Positions 1 through 13,378 of a DNA stretch of 64,000 nucleotides are shown here, in pieces. Under the pieces are notes generated by a model. It made no database searches, was not told the DNA's origin, and saw only the letters and a list, made by a program, of their open reading frames with translations. The first letter of the stretch is position 1. Each line of letters starts with the position of its first letter. The translations under genes were made by a program, and so were the position numbers. This DNA comes from Hydractinia symbiolongicarpus (taxonomy: Eukaryota > Cnidaria > Hydrozoa > Anthoathecata > Hydractiniidae), in the NCBI RefSeq assembly GCF_029227915.1, contig NC_079876.1:38423828-38487827 (forward strand), in the 5' to 3' direction.

Positions 1-3000
1 TAATTTAAAAAATCGTTTTGGAAATGAGTTTACTCACAGGGTACTTTCTTTGTATACATTCGACTATACGGGCCAAGCCCTTGATTTACGGGAAATCGCG
101 GGTTTTCCTTTGCCGGCGATTAAACCACTTTCATTAAGCGTCTCATCAAAAATGAAAACATTTCTGAAAACTACAAGTCTCATGCGTTTTAGTGGTGAAA
201 AAATAATTTAAAAAATCGTTCGGGAAATGAGTTTACTCCCTGGGTACTTTCTTTGTATACTTTTGACTATACGGGCCGAGTCGGGATTTACGGGAAATCG
301 CGGGTTTTCGTTTGCCGGCGATTAAACTTCTTTTATTCAACGTCTCATCAAAAATGAAATCATTTTTAAAAACTACAAGTCTCATGGGCTTTAGTGGTGA
401 AATAATAATTTAAAAAATCGTTTGGGAAATGAGTTTACTCCCTGGGTACTTTCTTTGTATACTTTTGACTATACGGGCCGAGTCCGAGATTTACGGGAAA
501 TCGCAGGTTTTCGTTTGCCGGCGATTAAACTTCTTTTATTCAGCGTCTCATCAAAAATGAAATCATTTTTGAAAACTACAAGTCTTATGCGTTTTAGTGG
601 TGAAAAAATAATTTAAAAAATCGTTCTGGAAATGAGTTTACTCACAGGGTACTTTCTTTGTATACATTCGACTATACGGGCCGAGTCCGGGATGTACGGG
701 AAATCGCGGGTTTTCGTTTGCCGGCGATTAAACTTCTTTTATTCAGCGTCTCATCAAAAATGAAAACAAATTTGAAAACGGCTAGTCTCATGCGTTTTAG
801 TGGTGAAAAAATAATTTAAAAAATGGTTCGTGAAATCTGTTTACTTCCTGGGTACTTTCTTTGTATACTTTTGACTATACGGGCCGAGTCCGGGATTTAC
901 GGGAAGTCGCGGCTTTTCGTTTGCCGGCGATTAAACTTCTTTTATTCAGCGTCTCATCAAAAATGAAAACATTTTTAAAAACTACAAGTCTCATGGGCTT
1001 TAGTGGTGAAATAATAATTTAAAAAATCGTTTGGGAAATGAGTTTACTCCCTGGGTACTTTCTTTGTATACTTTTGACTATACGGTCCGAGTCCGGGATT
1101 TACGGGAAATCGCAGGTTTTCGTTTTCGGGCGATTAAACTTCTTTTATTCAGCGTCTCATCAAAAATGAAAACATTTTTGAAAACTACACGTCTCATGCG
1201 TTTTAGTGGTGAAAAAATAAATTAAAAAATCGTTCGGGAAATGAGTTTACTCACAGGGTACTATTTTTGTATACATTCGACTATACGGGCCAAGCCCGGG
1301 ATTTACGGGAAATCGCGGGTTTTCGTTTGCCGGCGATTAAACCTCTTTCATTAAGCGTCTCATCAAAAATGAAAGCAATTTTGAAAACTACAAGTCTCAT
1401 GCGTTTTAGTGGTGAAAAAATACTTTAAAAAATCGTTTGGGAAATGAGTTTCCTCCCTGGGTACTTTCTTTGTAAACTTTTGACTATACGGCCGAGTCGG
1501 GATTTACGGGAAATCGCGGGTTTTCGTTTGCCGGCGATTAAACTTCTTTTAATCAGCGTCTCATCAAAAATGAAAACATTTTTGAAAACTACAAGTCTCA
1601 TGCGTTATAGTGGTGAAAAAATAAATTAAAAAATCGTTCGGGAAATGAGTTTACTCCCTGGGTACTTTCTTTGTATACTTTTGACTATACGGGCCGAGTC
1701 CGGGATTTACGGAAAGTCGCGGGTTTTCGTTTGCCGGCGATTAAACTTCTTTTATTCAGCGTTTCATCAAAAATAAAATCATTTTTAAAAACTACAAGTC
1801 TCATGGGCTTTAGTGGTGAAATAATAATTTAAAAAATCGTTTGGGAAATGAGTTTACTCCCTGGGTACTTTCTTTGTATACTTTTGACTATACGGCCGAG
1901 TCCGGGATTTACGGGAAATCGTAGGTTTTCGTTTGCCGGCGATTAAACTTCTTTTATTCAGCGTCTCATCAAAAATGAAATCATTTTTGAAAACTACAAG
2001 TCTTATGCGTTTTAGTGGTGAAAAAATAATTTAAAAAATCGTTCTGGAAATGAGTTTACTCACAGCGTACTTTCTTTGTATACATTCGACTATACGGGCC
2101 AAGCCCGGGATTTAGGGGAAATCGCTGGTTTTCGTTTGCCGGCGATTAAACTTCTTTTATTCAGCGTCTCATCAAAAATGAAAACATTTTTAAAAACTAC
2201 AAGTCTCATGCGTTTTAGTGGTGAAAAGATAATTTAAAAAATCGTTTTGGAAATGAGTTTACTCACAGGGTGCTTTCTTTGTATACATTCGACTATACGG
2301 GCCAAGCCCTTGATTTACGGGAAATCGCGGGTTTTCCTTTGCCGGAATTAAACCACTTTCATTAAGCGTCTCATCAAAAATGAAAACATTTCTGAAAACT
2401 ACAAGTCTCATGCGTTTTAGTGGTGAAAAAATAATTTAAAAAATCGTTCGGGAAACGAGTTTACTCCCTGGGTACTTTCTTTGTATACTTTTGACTATAC
2501 GGGCCGAGTCGGGATTTACGGGAAATCGCGGGTTTTCGTTTGCCGGCGATTAAACTTCTTTTATTCAACGTCTCATCAAAAATGAAATCATTTTTAAAAA
2601 CTACAAGTCTCATGGGCTTTAGTGGTGAAATAATAATTTAAAAAATCGTTTGGGAAATGAGTTTACTCCCTGGGTACTTTCTTTGTATACTTTTGACTAT
2701 ACGGCCGAGTCCGGGATTTACGGGAAATCGCAGGTTTTCGTTTGCCGGCGATTAAACTTCTTTTATTCAGCGTCTCATCAAAAATGAAATCATTTTTAAA
2801 AACTACAAGTCTTATGCGTTTTAGTGGTGAAAAAATAATTTAAAAAATCGTTCTGGAAATGAGCTTACTCACAGCGTACTTTCTTTGTATACATTCGACT
2901 ATACGGGCCAAGCCCGGGATTTAGGGGAAATCGCTGGTTTTCGTTTGCCGGCGATTAAACTTCTTTTATTCAGCGTCTCATCAAAAATGAAAACATTTTT

Positions 3001-5130
3001 AAAAACTACAAGTCTCATGCGTTTTAGTGGTGAAAAGATAATTTAAAAAATCGTTTTGGAAATGAGTTTACTCACAGGGTACTTTCTTTGTATACATTCG
3101 ACTATACGGGCCAAGCCCTTGATTTACGGGAAATCGCGGGTTTTCCTTTGCCGGCGATTAAACCACTTTCATTAAGCGTCTCATCAAAAATGAAAACATT
3201 TCTGAAAACTACAAGGCTCATGCGTTTTAGTGGTGAAAAAATAATTTAAAAACTCGTTCGGGAAATGAGTTTACTCCCTGGGTACTTTCTTTGTATACTT
3301 TTGACTATACGGGCCGAGTCGGGATTTACGGGAAATCGCGGGTTTTCGTTTGCCGGCGATTAAACTTCTTTTATTCAACGTCTCATCAAAAATGAAATCA
3401 TTTTTAAAAACTACAAGTCTCATGGGCTTTAGTGGTGAAATAATAATTTAAAAAATCGTTTGGGAAATGAGTTTACTCCCTGGGTACTTTCTTTGTATAC
3501 TTTTGACTATACGGGCCTAGTCCGAGATTTACGGGAAATCGCAGGTTTTCGTTTGCCGGCGATTAAACTTCTTTTATTCAGCGTCTCATCAAAAATGAAA
3601 TCATTTTGAAAACTACAAGTCTTATGCGTTTTAGTGGTGAAAAAAAATTTAAAAAATCGTTTGGGAAATGAGTTTACTTCCTGGGTACTTTCTTTGTATA
3701 CTTTTGACTATATGGGCGTAGTCCGAGATTTACGGGAAATCGCAGGTTTTCGTTTGCCGGCGATTAAACTTCTTTTATTCAGCGTCTCATCAAAAATGAA
3801 ATCATTTTGAAAACTACAAGTCTTATGCGTTTTAGTGGTGAAAAAATAATTTAAAAAATCGTTCTGGAAATGAGTTTACTCACAGGGTACTTTCTTTGTA
3901 TACTTTTGACTATACGGGCCTAGTCCGAGATTTACGGGAAATCGCAGGTTTTCGTTTGCCGGCGATTAAACTTCTTCTATTCAGCGTCTCATCAAAAATG
4001 AAATCATTTTGAAAACTACAAGTCTTATGCGTTTTAGTGGTGAAAAAATAATTTAAAAAATCGTTCTGGAAATGAGTTTACTCACAGGGTACTTTCTTTG
4101 TATACATTCGACTATACGGGCCGAGTCCGGGATTTACGGGAAATCGCGGGTTTTCGTTTGCCGGCGAATAAACTTCTTTTATTCAGCGTCTCATCAAAAA
4201 TGAAAACATTTTTAAAAACTACAAGTCTCATGGGCTTTAGTGGTGAAATAATAATTTAAAAAATCGTTCGGGAAATGAGTTTACACCCCGGGTACTTTCT
4301 TTGTATACTTTTGACTATACGGCCGAGTCCGGGATTTACGGGAAATCGCAGGTTTTCGTTTGCCGGCGATTAAACTTCTTTTATTCAGCGTCTCATCAAA
4401 AATGAAATCATTTTTGAAAACTACAAGTCTCATGCGTTTTAGTGGTGAAAAGATAATTTAAAAAATCGTTTTGGAAATGAGTTTACTCACAGGGTACTTT
4501 CTTTGTATACATTCGACTATACGGGCCAAGCCCTTGATTTACGGGAAATCGCGGGTTTTCCTTTGCCGGCGATTAAACCGCTTTCATTAAGCGTCTCATC
4601 AAAAATGAAAACATTTCTGAAAACTACAAGTCTCATGCGTTTTAGTGGTGAAAAAATAATTTAAAAACTCGTTCGGGAAATGAGTTTACTCCCTGGGTAC
4701 TTTCTTTGTATACTTTTGACTATACGGGCCGAGTCGGGATTTACGGGAAATCGCGGGTTTTCGTTTGCCGGCGATTAAACTTCTTTTATTCAACGTCTCA
4801 TCAAAAATGAAATCATTTTTAAAAACTACAAGTCTCATGGGCTTTAGTGGTGAAATAATAATTTAAAAAATCGTTTGGGAAATGAGTTTACTCCCTGGGT
4901 ACTTTCTTTGTATACTTTTGACTATACGGGCCTAGTCCGAGATTTACGGGAAATCGCAGGTTTTCGTTTGCCGGCGATTAAACTTCTTTTATTCAGCGTC
5001 TCATCAAAAATGAAATCATTTTGAAAACTACAAGTCTTATGCGTTTTAGTGGTGAAAAAATAATTTAAAAAATCGTTCTGGAAATGAGTTTACTCACAAG
5101 GTACTTTCTTTGTATACATTCGACTATACG
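1..5130. repeat. Left mosaic block with reiterated four-monomer motif
   Basis: The order B, A with a TCAACG tail, A with CGCAGG and TCTTATG, then a CTGGA/CACAG unit is reiterated starting at 1, 2,230, 3,039 and 4,454 (offsets 2229, 809 and 1415 bp). Between reiterations the number and type of monomers vary. Scattered private changes such as the loss of CG in the core near 2,345 are more frequent than in the right half of the window. Confidence 0.75.
3450..4060. repeat. Three adjacent near-identical monomers
   Basis: Three consecutive monomers share GTCCGAGATTTACGGG and a one-base deletion in the tail (CATTTTGAAAAC instead of CATTTTTGAAAAC). Two of them also share GGGCCTAG, which otherwise recurs only near 4,931. 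Shared private changes in neighbours point to recent one-monomer duplication or conversion. Another unit with the same marks lies at about 4,870-5,070. Confidence 0.78.
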
Positions 5131-5499
5131 GGCCGAGTCCGGGATTTACGGGAAATCGCGGGTTTTCGTTTGCCGGCGAATAAACTTCTTTTATTCAGCG
5201 TCTCATCAAAAATGAAATCATTTTTAAAAACTACAAGTCTCATGGGCTTTAGTGGTGAAATAATAATTTAAAAAATCGTTCGGGAAATGAGTTTACACCC
5301 CGGGTACTTTCTTTGTATACTTTTGACTATACGGCCGAGTCGGGAGTTACGAGAAATCGCGGGTTTTCGTTTGCCGGCGATTAAACTTCTTTTATTCAGC
5401 GTCTCATCAAAAATGAAAACATTTTTGAAAACTACAAGTCTCATGCGTTATAGTGGTGAAAAAATAAATTAAAAAATCGTTCGGGAAATGAGTTTACTC

Positions 5500-8400
5500 C
5501 CTGGGTACTTTCTTTGTATACTTTTGACTATACGGGCCAAGCCCGGGATTTACGGGAAATCGCCGGTTTTCTTTTGCCGGCGATTAAACCACTTTCATTA
5601 AGCGTCTCATCAAAAATGAAAATTTTTCTGAAAACTACAAGTCTCATGCGTTTTAGTGGTGAAAAAATAATTTAAAAAATCGTTCGGGAAATGAGTTTAC
5701 TCCCTGGGTACTTTCTTTGTAAACTTTTGACTATACGGCCGAGCCGGGATTTACGGGAAATCGCGGGTTTTCGTTTGCCGGCGATTAAACTTCTTTTATT
5801 CAGCGTCTCATCAAAAATGAAAACATTTTTGAAAACTACAAGTCTCATGCGTTATAGTGGTGAAAAAATAAATTAAAAAATCGTTCGGGAAATGAGTTTA
5901 CTCCCTGGGTACTTTCTTTGTATACTTTTGACTATACGGGCCAAGCCCAGGATTTACGGGAAATCGCGGGTTTTCGTTTGCCGTCGATTAAACTTCTTTT
6001 ATTCAGCGTCTCATCAAAAATGAAAACAAATTTGAAAACTACTAGTCTCATGCGTTTTAGTGGTGAAAAAATAATTTAAAAAATCGTTCGGGAAATGAGT
6101 TTACTTCCTGGGTACTTTCTTTGTATACTTTTGACTATACGGGCCGAGTCCGGGATTTACGGGAAGTCGCGGGTTTTCGTTTGCCGGCGATTAAACTTCT
6201 TTTATTCAGCGTCTCATCAAAAATGAAAACATTTTTAAAAACTACAAGTCTCATGGGCTTTAATGGTGAAATAATAATTTAAAAAATCGTTTGGGAAATG
6301 AGTTTACTCCCTGGGTACTTTCTTTGTATACTTTTGACTATACGGGCCGAGTCCGGGATTTACGGGAAATCGCAGGTTTTCGTTTGCCGGCGATTAAACT
6401 TCTTTTATTCAGCGTCTCATCAAAAATGAAAACATTTTTAAAAACTACAAGTCTCATGCGTTATAGTGGTGAAAAAATAAATTAAAAAATCGTTCGGGAA
6501 ATGAGTTTACTCCCTGGGTACTTTCTTGTATACTTTTGACTATACGGGCCAAGCCCGGGATTTACGGGAAATCGCGGGTTTTCGTTTGCGGGCGATTAAA
6601 CTTCTTTTATTCAGCGTCTCATCAAAAATAAAAACAAATTTGAAAACGGCTAGTCTCATGCGTTTTAGTGGTGAAAAAATAATTTAAAAAATGGTTCGTG
6701 AAATCTGTTTACTTCCTGGGTACTTTCTTTGTATACTTTTGACTATACGGGCCGAGTCCGGGATTTACGAGAAGTCGCGGTTTTTCGTTTGCCGGCGATT
6801 AAACTTCTTTTATTCAGCGTCTCATCAAAAATGAAAACATTTTTGAAAACTACACGTCTCATGCGTTTTAGTGGTGAAAAAATAAATTAAAAAATCGTTC
6901 GGGAAATGAGTTTACTCACAGGGTACTATTTTTGTATACATTCGACTATACGGGCCAAGCCCGGGATTTACGGGAAATCGCGGGTTTTCGTTTGCCGGCG
7001 ATTAAACCTCTTTCATTAAGCGTCTCATCAAAAATGAAAACATTTTTGAAAACTACAGGTCTCATGCGTTTTAGTGGTGAAAAAATAAATTAAAAAATCG
7101 TTCGGGAAATGAGTTTACTCACAGGGTACTATTTTTGTATACATTCGACTATACGGGCCAAGCCCGGGATTTACGGGAAATCGCGGGTTTTCGTTTGCCG
7201 GCGATTAAACCTCTTTCATTAAGCGTCTCATCAAAAATGAAAGCAATTTTGAAAACTACAAGTCTCATGCGTTTTAGTGGTGAAAAAATACTTTAAAAAA
7301 TCGTTCGGGAAATGAGTTTCCTCCCTGGGTACTTTCTTTGTAAACTTTTGACTATACGGCCGAGTCGGGATTTACGGGAAATCGCGGGTTTTCGTTTGCC
7401 GGCGATTAAACTTCTTTTATTCAGCGTCTCATCAAAAATGAGAACATTTTTGAAAACTACAAGTCTCATGCGTTATAGTGGTGAAAAAATAAATTAAAAA
7501 ATCGTTCGGGAAATGAGTTTACTCCCTGGGTACTTTCTTTGTATACTTTTGACTATACGGGCCAAGCCCGGGATTTACGGGAAATCGCGGGTTTTCGTTT
7601 GCCGGCGATTAAACTTCTTTTATTCAGCGTCTCATCAAAAATGAAAACAAATTTGAAAACTACTAGTCTCATGCGTTTTAGTGGTGAAAAAATAATTTAG
7701 AAAATCGTTCGGGAAATGAGTTTACTTCCTGGGTACTTTCTTTGTATACTTTTGACTATACGGGCCAGGTCCGGGATTTACGGGAAGTCGCGGGTTTTCG
7801 TTTGCCGGCGATTAAACTTCTTTTATTCAGCGTCTCATCAAAAATGAAAACATTTTTAAAAACTACAAGTCTCATGGGCTTTAATGGGGAAATAATAATT
7901 TAAAAAATCGTTTGGGAAATGAGTTTACTCCCTGGGTACTTTCTTTGTATACTTTTGATTATACGGGCCGAGTCCGGGAATTACGGGAAATCGCAGGTTT
8001 TCGTTTGCCGGCGATTAAACTTCTTTTATTCAGCGTCTCATCAAAAATGAAAACATTTTTGAAAACTACAAGTCTCATGCGTCATAGTGGTGAAAAAATA
8101 AATTAAAAAATCGTTCGGGAAATGAGTTTACTCCCTGGGTACTTTCTTTGTATACTTTTGACTATACGGGCCAAGCCCGGGGTTTACGGGAAATCGCGGG
8201 TTTTCGTTTGCCGGCGATTAAACATCTTTTATCCAGCGTCTCATCAAAAATGAAAACAAATTTGAAAACTGCTAGTCTCATGCGTTTTAGTGGTGAAAAA
8301 ATAATTTAAAAAATGATTTGTGAAATCTGTTTACTTCCTGGGTACTTTCTTTGCATACTTTTGACTATACGGGAAGGGTCCGGGATTTACGGGAAGTCGC

Positions 8401-8519
8401 GGGTTTTCGTTTGCCGGCGATTAAACTTCTTTTATTCAGCGTCTCATCAAAAATGAAAACATTTTTAAAAACTACAAATCTCATGGGCTTAAGTGGTGAA
8501 ATAATAATTTAAAAAATCG
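5500..8519. repeat. 3444-bp (17-mer) duplication, left copy
   Basis: This stretch matches 8,944-11,963 at a constant offset of 3444 bp, including rare marks: the CGCCGG perfect-dyad monomer, CAGGTCCGGG, TGATTTGTG and GGGAAGGGTCC. The similarity weakens before 5,500, where the monomer at 5,287 keeps the 201-bp A tail while its partner at 8,731 has a GGGC/AATGGGG tail. It ends abruptly at 8,519 against 11,963. Confidence 0.86.
5558..5585. other. Dyad 3, perfect form: AATCGCCGG..CCGGCGATT
   Basis: Nine-base perfect inverted arms with a ten-base pyrimidine-rich centre. Other perfect copies are at 9,002-9,029, 19,140-19,167 and 20,153-20,180. Most monomers have AATCGCGGG on the left arm (for example 45,292-45,319), one mismatch from perfect. 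Such elements can extrude as cruciforms or bind dimeric proteins; neither is shown by sequence alone. Confidence 0.75.
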
Positions 8520-8943
8520 TTTGGGAAATGAGTTTACTCCCTGGGTACTTTCTTTGTATACTTTTGACTATACGGGCCGAGTCCGGGATTTACGGGAAAT
8601 CGCGGGTTTTCGTTTGCCGGCGAATAAACTTCTTTTATTCAGCGTCTCATCAAAAATGAAAACATTTTTAAAAACTACAAGTCTCATGGGCTTTAGTGGT
8701 GAAATAATAATTTAAAAAATCGTTCGGGAAATGAGTTTACACCCCGGGTACTTTCTTTGTATACTTTTGACTATACGGCCGAGTCGGGAGTTACGGGAAA
8801 TCGCAGGTTTTCGTTTGCCGGCGATTAAACTTCTTTTATTCAGCGTCTCATCAAAAATGAAAACATTTTTAAAAACTACAAGTCTCATGGGCTTTAATGG
8901 GGAAATAATAATTTAAAAAATCGTTTGGGAAATGAGTTTACTC

Positions 8944-11900
8944 CCTGGGTACTTTCTTTGTATACTTTTGACTATACGGGCCAAGCCCGGGATTTACGGG
9001 AAATCGCCGGTTTTCTTTTGCCGGCGATTAAACCACTTTCATTAAGCGTCTCATCAAAAATGAAAATTTTTCTGAAAACTACAAGTCTCATGCGTTTTAG
9101 TGGTGAAAAAATAATTTAAAAAATCGTTCGGGAAATGAGTTTACTCCCTGGGTACTTTCTTTGTAAACTTTTGACTATACGGCCGAGCCGGGATTTACGG
9201 GAAATCGCGGGTTTTCGTTTGCCGGCGATTAAACTTCTTTTATTCAGCGTCTCATCAAAAATGAAAACATTTTTGAAAACTACAAGTCTCATGCGTTATA
9301 GTGGTGAAAAAATAAATTAAAAAATCGTTCGGGAAATGAGTTTACTCCCTGGGTACTTTCTTTGTATACTTTTGACTATACGGGCCAAGCCCAGGATTTA
9401 CGGGAAATCGCGGGTTTTCGTTTGCCGTCGATTAAACTTCTTTTATTCAGCGTCTCATCAAAAATGAAAACAAATTTGAAAACTACTAGTCTCATGCGTT
9501 TTAGTGGTGAAAAAATAATTTAAAAAATCGTTCGGGAAATGAGTTTACTTCCTGGGTACTTTCTTTGTATACTTTTGACTATACGGGCCGAGTCCGGGAT
9601 TTACGGGAAGTCGCGGGTTTTCGTTTGCCGGCGATTAAACTTCTTTTATTCAGCGTCTCATCAAAAATGAAAACATTTTTAAAAACTACAAGTCTCATGG
9701 GCTTTAATGGTGAAATAATAATTTAAAAAATCGTTTGGGAAATGAGTTTACTCCCTGGGTACTTTCTTTGTATACTTTTGACTATACGGGCCGAGTCCGG
9801 GATTTACGGGAAATCGCAGGTTTTCGTTTGCCGGCGATTAAACTTCTTTTATTCAGCGTCTCATCAAAAATGAAAACATTTTTAAAAACTACAAGTCTCA
9901 TGCGTTATAGTGGTGAAAAAATAAATTAAAAAATCGTTCGGGAAATGAGTTTACTCCCTGGGTACTTTTTTGTATACTTTTGACTATACGGGCCAAGCCC
10001 GGGATTTACGGGAAATCGCGGGTTTTCGTTTGCGGGCGATTAAACTTCTTTTATTCAGCGTCTCATCAAAAATAAAAACAAATTTGAAAACGGCTAGTCT
10101 CATGCGTTTTAGTGGTGAAAAAATAATTTAAAAAATGGTTCGTGAAATCTGTTTACTTCCTGGGTACTTTCTTTGTATACTTTTGACTATACGGGCCGAG
10201 TCCGGGATTTACGAGAAGTCGCGGTTTTTCGTTTGCCGGCGATTAAACTTCTTTTATTCAGCGTCTCATCAAAAATGAAAACATTTTTGAAAACTACACG
10301 TCTCATGCGTTTTAGTGGTGAAAAAATAAATTAAAAAATCGTTCGGGAAATGAGTTTACTCACAGGGTACTATTTTTGTATACATTCGACTATACGGGCC
10401 AAGCCCGGGATTTACGGGAAATCGCGGGTTTTCGTTTGCCGGCGATTAAACCTCTTTCATTAAGCGTCTCATCAAAAATGAAAACATTTTTGAAAACTAC
10501 ACGTCTCATGCGTTTTAGTGGTGAAAAAATAAATTAAAAAATCGTTCGGGAAATGAGTTTACTCACAGGGTACTATTTTTGTATACATTCGACTATACGG
10601 GCCAAGCCCGGGATTTACGGGAAATCGCGGGTTTTCGTTTGCCGGCGATTAAACCTCTTTCATTAAGCGTCTCATCAAAAATGAAAGCAATTTTGAAAAC
10701 TACAAGTCTCATGCGTTTTAGTGGTGAAAAAATACTTTAAAAAATCGTTCGGGAAATGAGTTTCCTCCCTGGGTACTTTCTTTGTAAACTTTTGACTATA
10801 CGGCCGAGTCGGGATTTACGGGAAATCGCGGGTTTTCGTTTGCCGGCGATTAAACTTCTTTTATTCAGCGTCTCATCAAAAATGAGAACATTTTTGAAAA
10901 CTACAAGTCTCATGCGTTATAGTGGTGAAAAAATAAATTAAAAAATCGTTCGGGAAATGAGTTTACTCCCTGGGTACTTTCTTTGTATACTTTTGACTAT
11001 ACGGGCCAAGCCCGGGATTTACGGGAAATCGCGGGTTTTCGTTTGCCGGCGATTAAACTTCTTTTATTCAGCGTCTCATCAAAAATGAAAACAAATTTGA
11101 AAACTACTAGTCTCATGCGTTTTAGTGGTGAAAAAATAATTTAGAAAATCGTTCGGGAAATGAGTTTACTTCCTGGGTACTTTCTTTGTATACTTTTGAC
11201 TATACGGGCCAGGTCCGGGATTTACGGGAAGTCGCGGGTTTTCGTTTGCCGGCGATTAAACTTCTTTTATTCAGCGTCTCATCAAAAATGAAAACATTTT
11301 TAAAAACTACAAGTCTCATGGGCTTTAATGGGGAAATAATAATTTAAAAAATCGTTTGGGAAATGAGTTTACTCCCTGGGTACTTTCTTTGTATACTTTT
11401 GACTATACGGGCCGAGTCCGGGATTTACGGGAAATCGCAGGTTTTCGTTTGCCGGCGATTAAACTTCTTTTATTCAGCGTCTCATCAAAAATGAAAACAT
11501 TTTTGAAAACTACAAGTCTCATGCGTCATAGTGGTGAAAAAATAAATTAAAAAATCGTTCGGGAAATGAGTTTACTCCCTGGGTACTTTCTTTGTATACT
11601 TTTGACTATACGGGCCAAGCCCGGGGTTTACGGGAAATCGCGGGTTTTCGTTTGCCGGCGATTAAACATCTTTTATCCAGCGTCTCATCAAAAATGAAAA
11701 CAAATTTGAAAACTGCTAGTCTCATGCGTTTTAGTGGTGAAAAAATAATTTAAAAAATGATTTGTGAAATCTGTTTACTTCCTGGGTACTTTCTTTGCAT
11801 ACTTTTGACTATACGGGAAGGGTCCGGGATTTACGGGAAGTCGCGGGTTTTCGTTTGCCGGCGATTAAACTTCTTTTATTCAGCGTCTCATCAAAAATGA

Positions 11901-11963
11901 AAACATTTTTAAAAACTACAAATCTCATGGGCTTAAGTGGTGAAATAATAATTTAAAAAATCG
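8944..11963. repeat. 3444-bp (17-mer) duplication, right copy
   Basis: Right-hand partner of 5,500-8,519, in direct orientation. The copies differ at scattered sites, such as a one-base length difference in the CTTTC run near 9,966 compared with 6,522. The end at 11,963 coincides with the start of the nested 1419-bp duplication, so that event came after or accompanied this one. Confidence 0.86.
10541..11959. repeat. 1419-bp (7-mer) tandem duplication, copy 1
   Basis: Seven monomers are followed immediately by a second copy at 11,960-13,378 with no spacer. By eye the two are nearly identical over the whole length, including the rare CAGGTCCGGG, TGATTTGTG and CTTAAG marks. One visible difference is TTTACGGG here against TTTGCGGG near 12,642. 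Confidence 0.9.
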
Positions 11964-13378
11964 TTCGGGAAATGAGTTTACTCACAGGGTACTATTTTTG
12001 TATACATTCGACTATACGGGCCAAGCCCGGGATTTACGGGAAATCGCGGGTTTTCGTTTGCCGGCGATTAAACCTCTTTCATTAAGCGTCTCATCAAAAA
12101 TGAAAGCAATTTTGAAAACTACAAGTCTCATGCGTTTTAGTGGTGAAAAAATACTTTAAAAAATCGTTCGGGAAATGAGTTTCCTCCCTGGGTACTTTCT
12201 TTGTAAACTTTTGACTATACGGCCGAGTCGGGATTTACGGGAAATCGCGGGTTTTCGTTTGCCGGCGATTAAACTTCTTTTATTCAGCGTCTCATCAAAA
12301 ATGAGAACATTTTTGAAAACTACAAGTCTCATGCGTTATAGTGGTGAAAAAATAAATTAAAAAATCGTTCGGGAAATGAGTTTACTCCCTGGGTACTTTC
12401 TTTGTATACTTTTGACTATACGGGCCAAGCCCGGGATTTACGGGAAATCGCGGGTTTTCGTTTGCCGGCGATTAAACTTCTTTTATTCAGCGTCTCATCA
12501 AAAATGAAAACAAATTTGAAAACTACTAGTCTCATGCGTTTTAGTGGTGAAAAAATAATTTAGAAAATCGTTCGGGAAATGAGTTTACTTCCTGGGTACT
12601 TTCTTTGTATACTTTTGACTATACGGGCCAGGTCCGGGATTTGCGGGAAGTCGCGGGTTTTCGTTTGCCGGCGATTAAACTTCTTTTATTCAGCGTCTCA
12701 TCAAAAATGAAAACATTTTTAAAAACTACAAGTCTCATGGGCTTTAATGGGGAAATAATAATTTAAAAAATCGTTTGGGAAATGAGTTTACTCCCTGGGT
12801 ACTTTCTTTGTATACTTTTGACTATACGGGCCGAGTCCGGGATTTACGGGAAATCGCAGGTTTTCGTTTGCCGGCGATTAAACTTCTTTTATTCAGCGTC
12901 TCATCAAAAATGAAAACATTTTTGAAAACTACAAGTCTCATGCGTCATAGTGGTGAAAAAATAAATTAAAAAATCGTTCGGGAAATGAGTTTACTCCCTG
13001 GGTACTTTCTTTGTATACTTTTGACTATACGGGCCAAGCCCGGGGTTTACGGGAAATCGCGGGTTTTCGTTTGCCGGCGATTAAACATCTTTTATCCAGC
13101 GTCTCATCAAAAATGAAAACAAATTTGAAAACTGCTAGTCTCATGCGTTTTAGTGGTGAAAAAATAATTTAAAAAATGATTTGTGAAATCTGTTTACTTC
13201 CTGGGTACTTTCTTTGCATACTTTTGACTATACGGGAAGGGTCCGGGATTTACGGGAAGTCGCGGGTTTTCGTTTGCCGGCGATTAAACTTCTTTTATTC
13301 AGCGTCTCATCAAAAATGAAAACATTTTTAAAAACTACAAATCTCATGGGCTTAAGTGGTGAAATAATAATTTAAAAA
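11960..13378. repeat. 1419-bp (7-mer) tandem duplication, copy 2
   Basis: Direct tandem partner of 10,541-11,959. The join falls in the conserved AAAAAATCGTT monomer boundary. The upstream unit ends in the CTTAAG tail, then the CTCACAGGGTACTATTTTTG monomer starts again, so the exchange was in monomer register. Confidence 0.9.

Noticed and set aside
422-616. Recurrent 61-64 codon forward open frames, about eighty copies through the window
   Set aside because: They are one stretch of the monomer read in one frame, many starting at TTG. There is no ribosome-binding site, no recognisable domain and no synonymous-site bias. Variants change the frame freely (203 against 201 bp), as expected for non-coding DNA.
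6522-6532. Isolated one-base indels in homopolymers (about 6,525, 9,966, 62,938)
   Set aside because: They could be real or sequencing/assembly errors in homopolymer runs. Without reads they support no conclusion.
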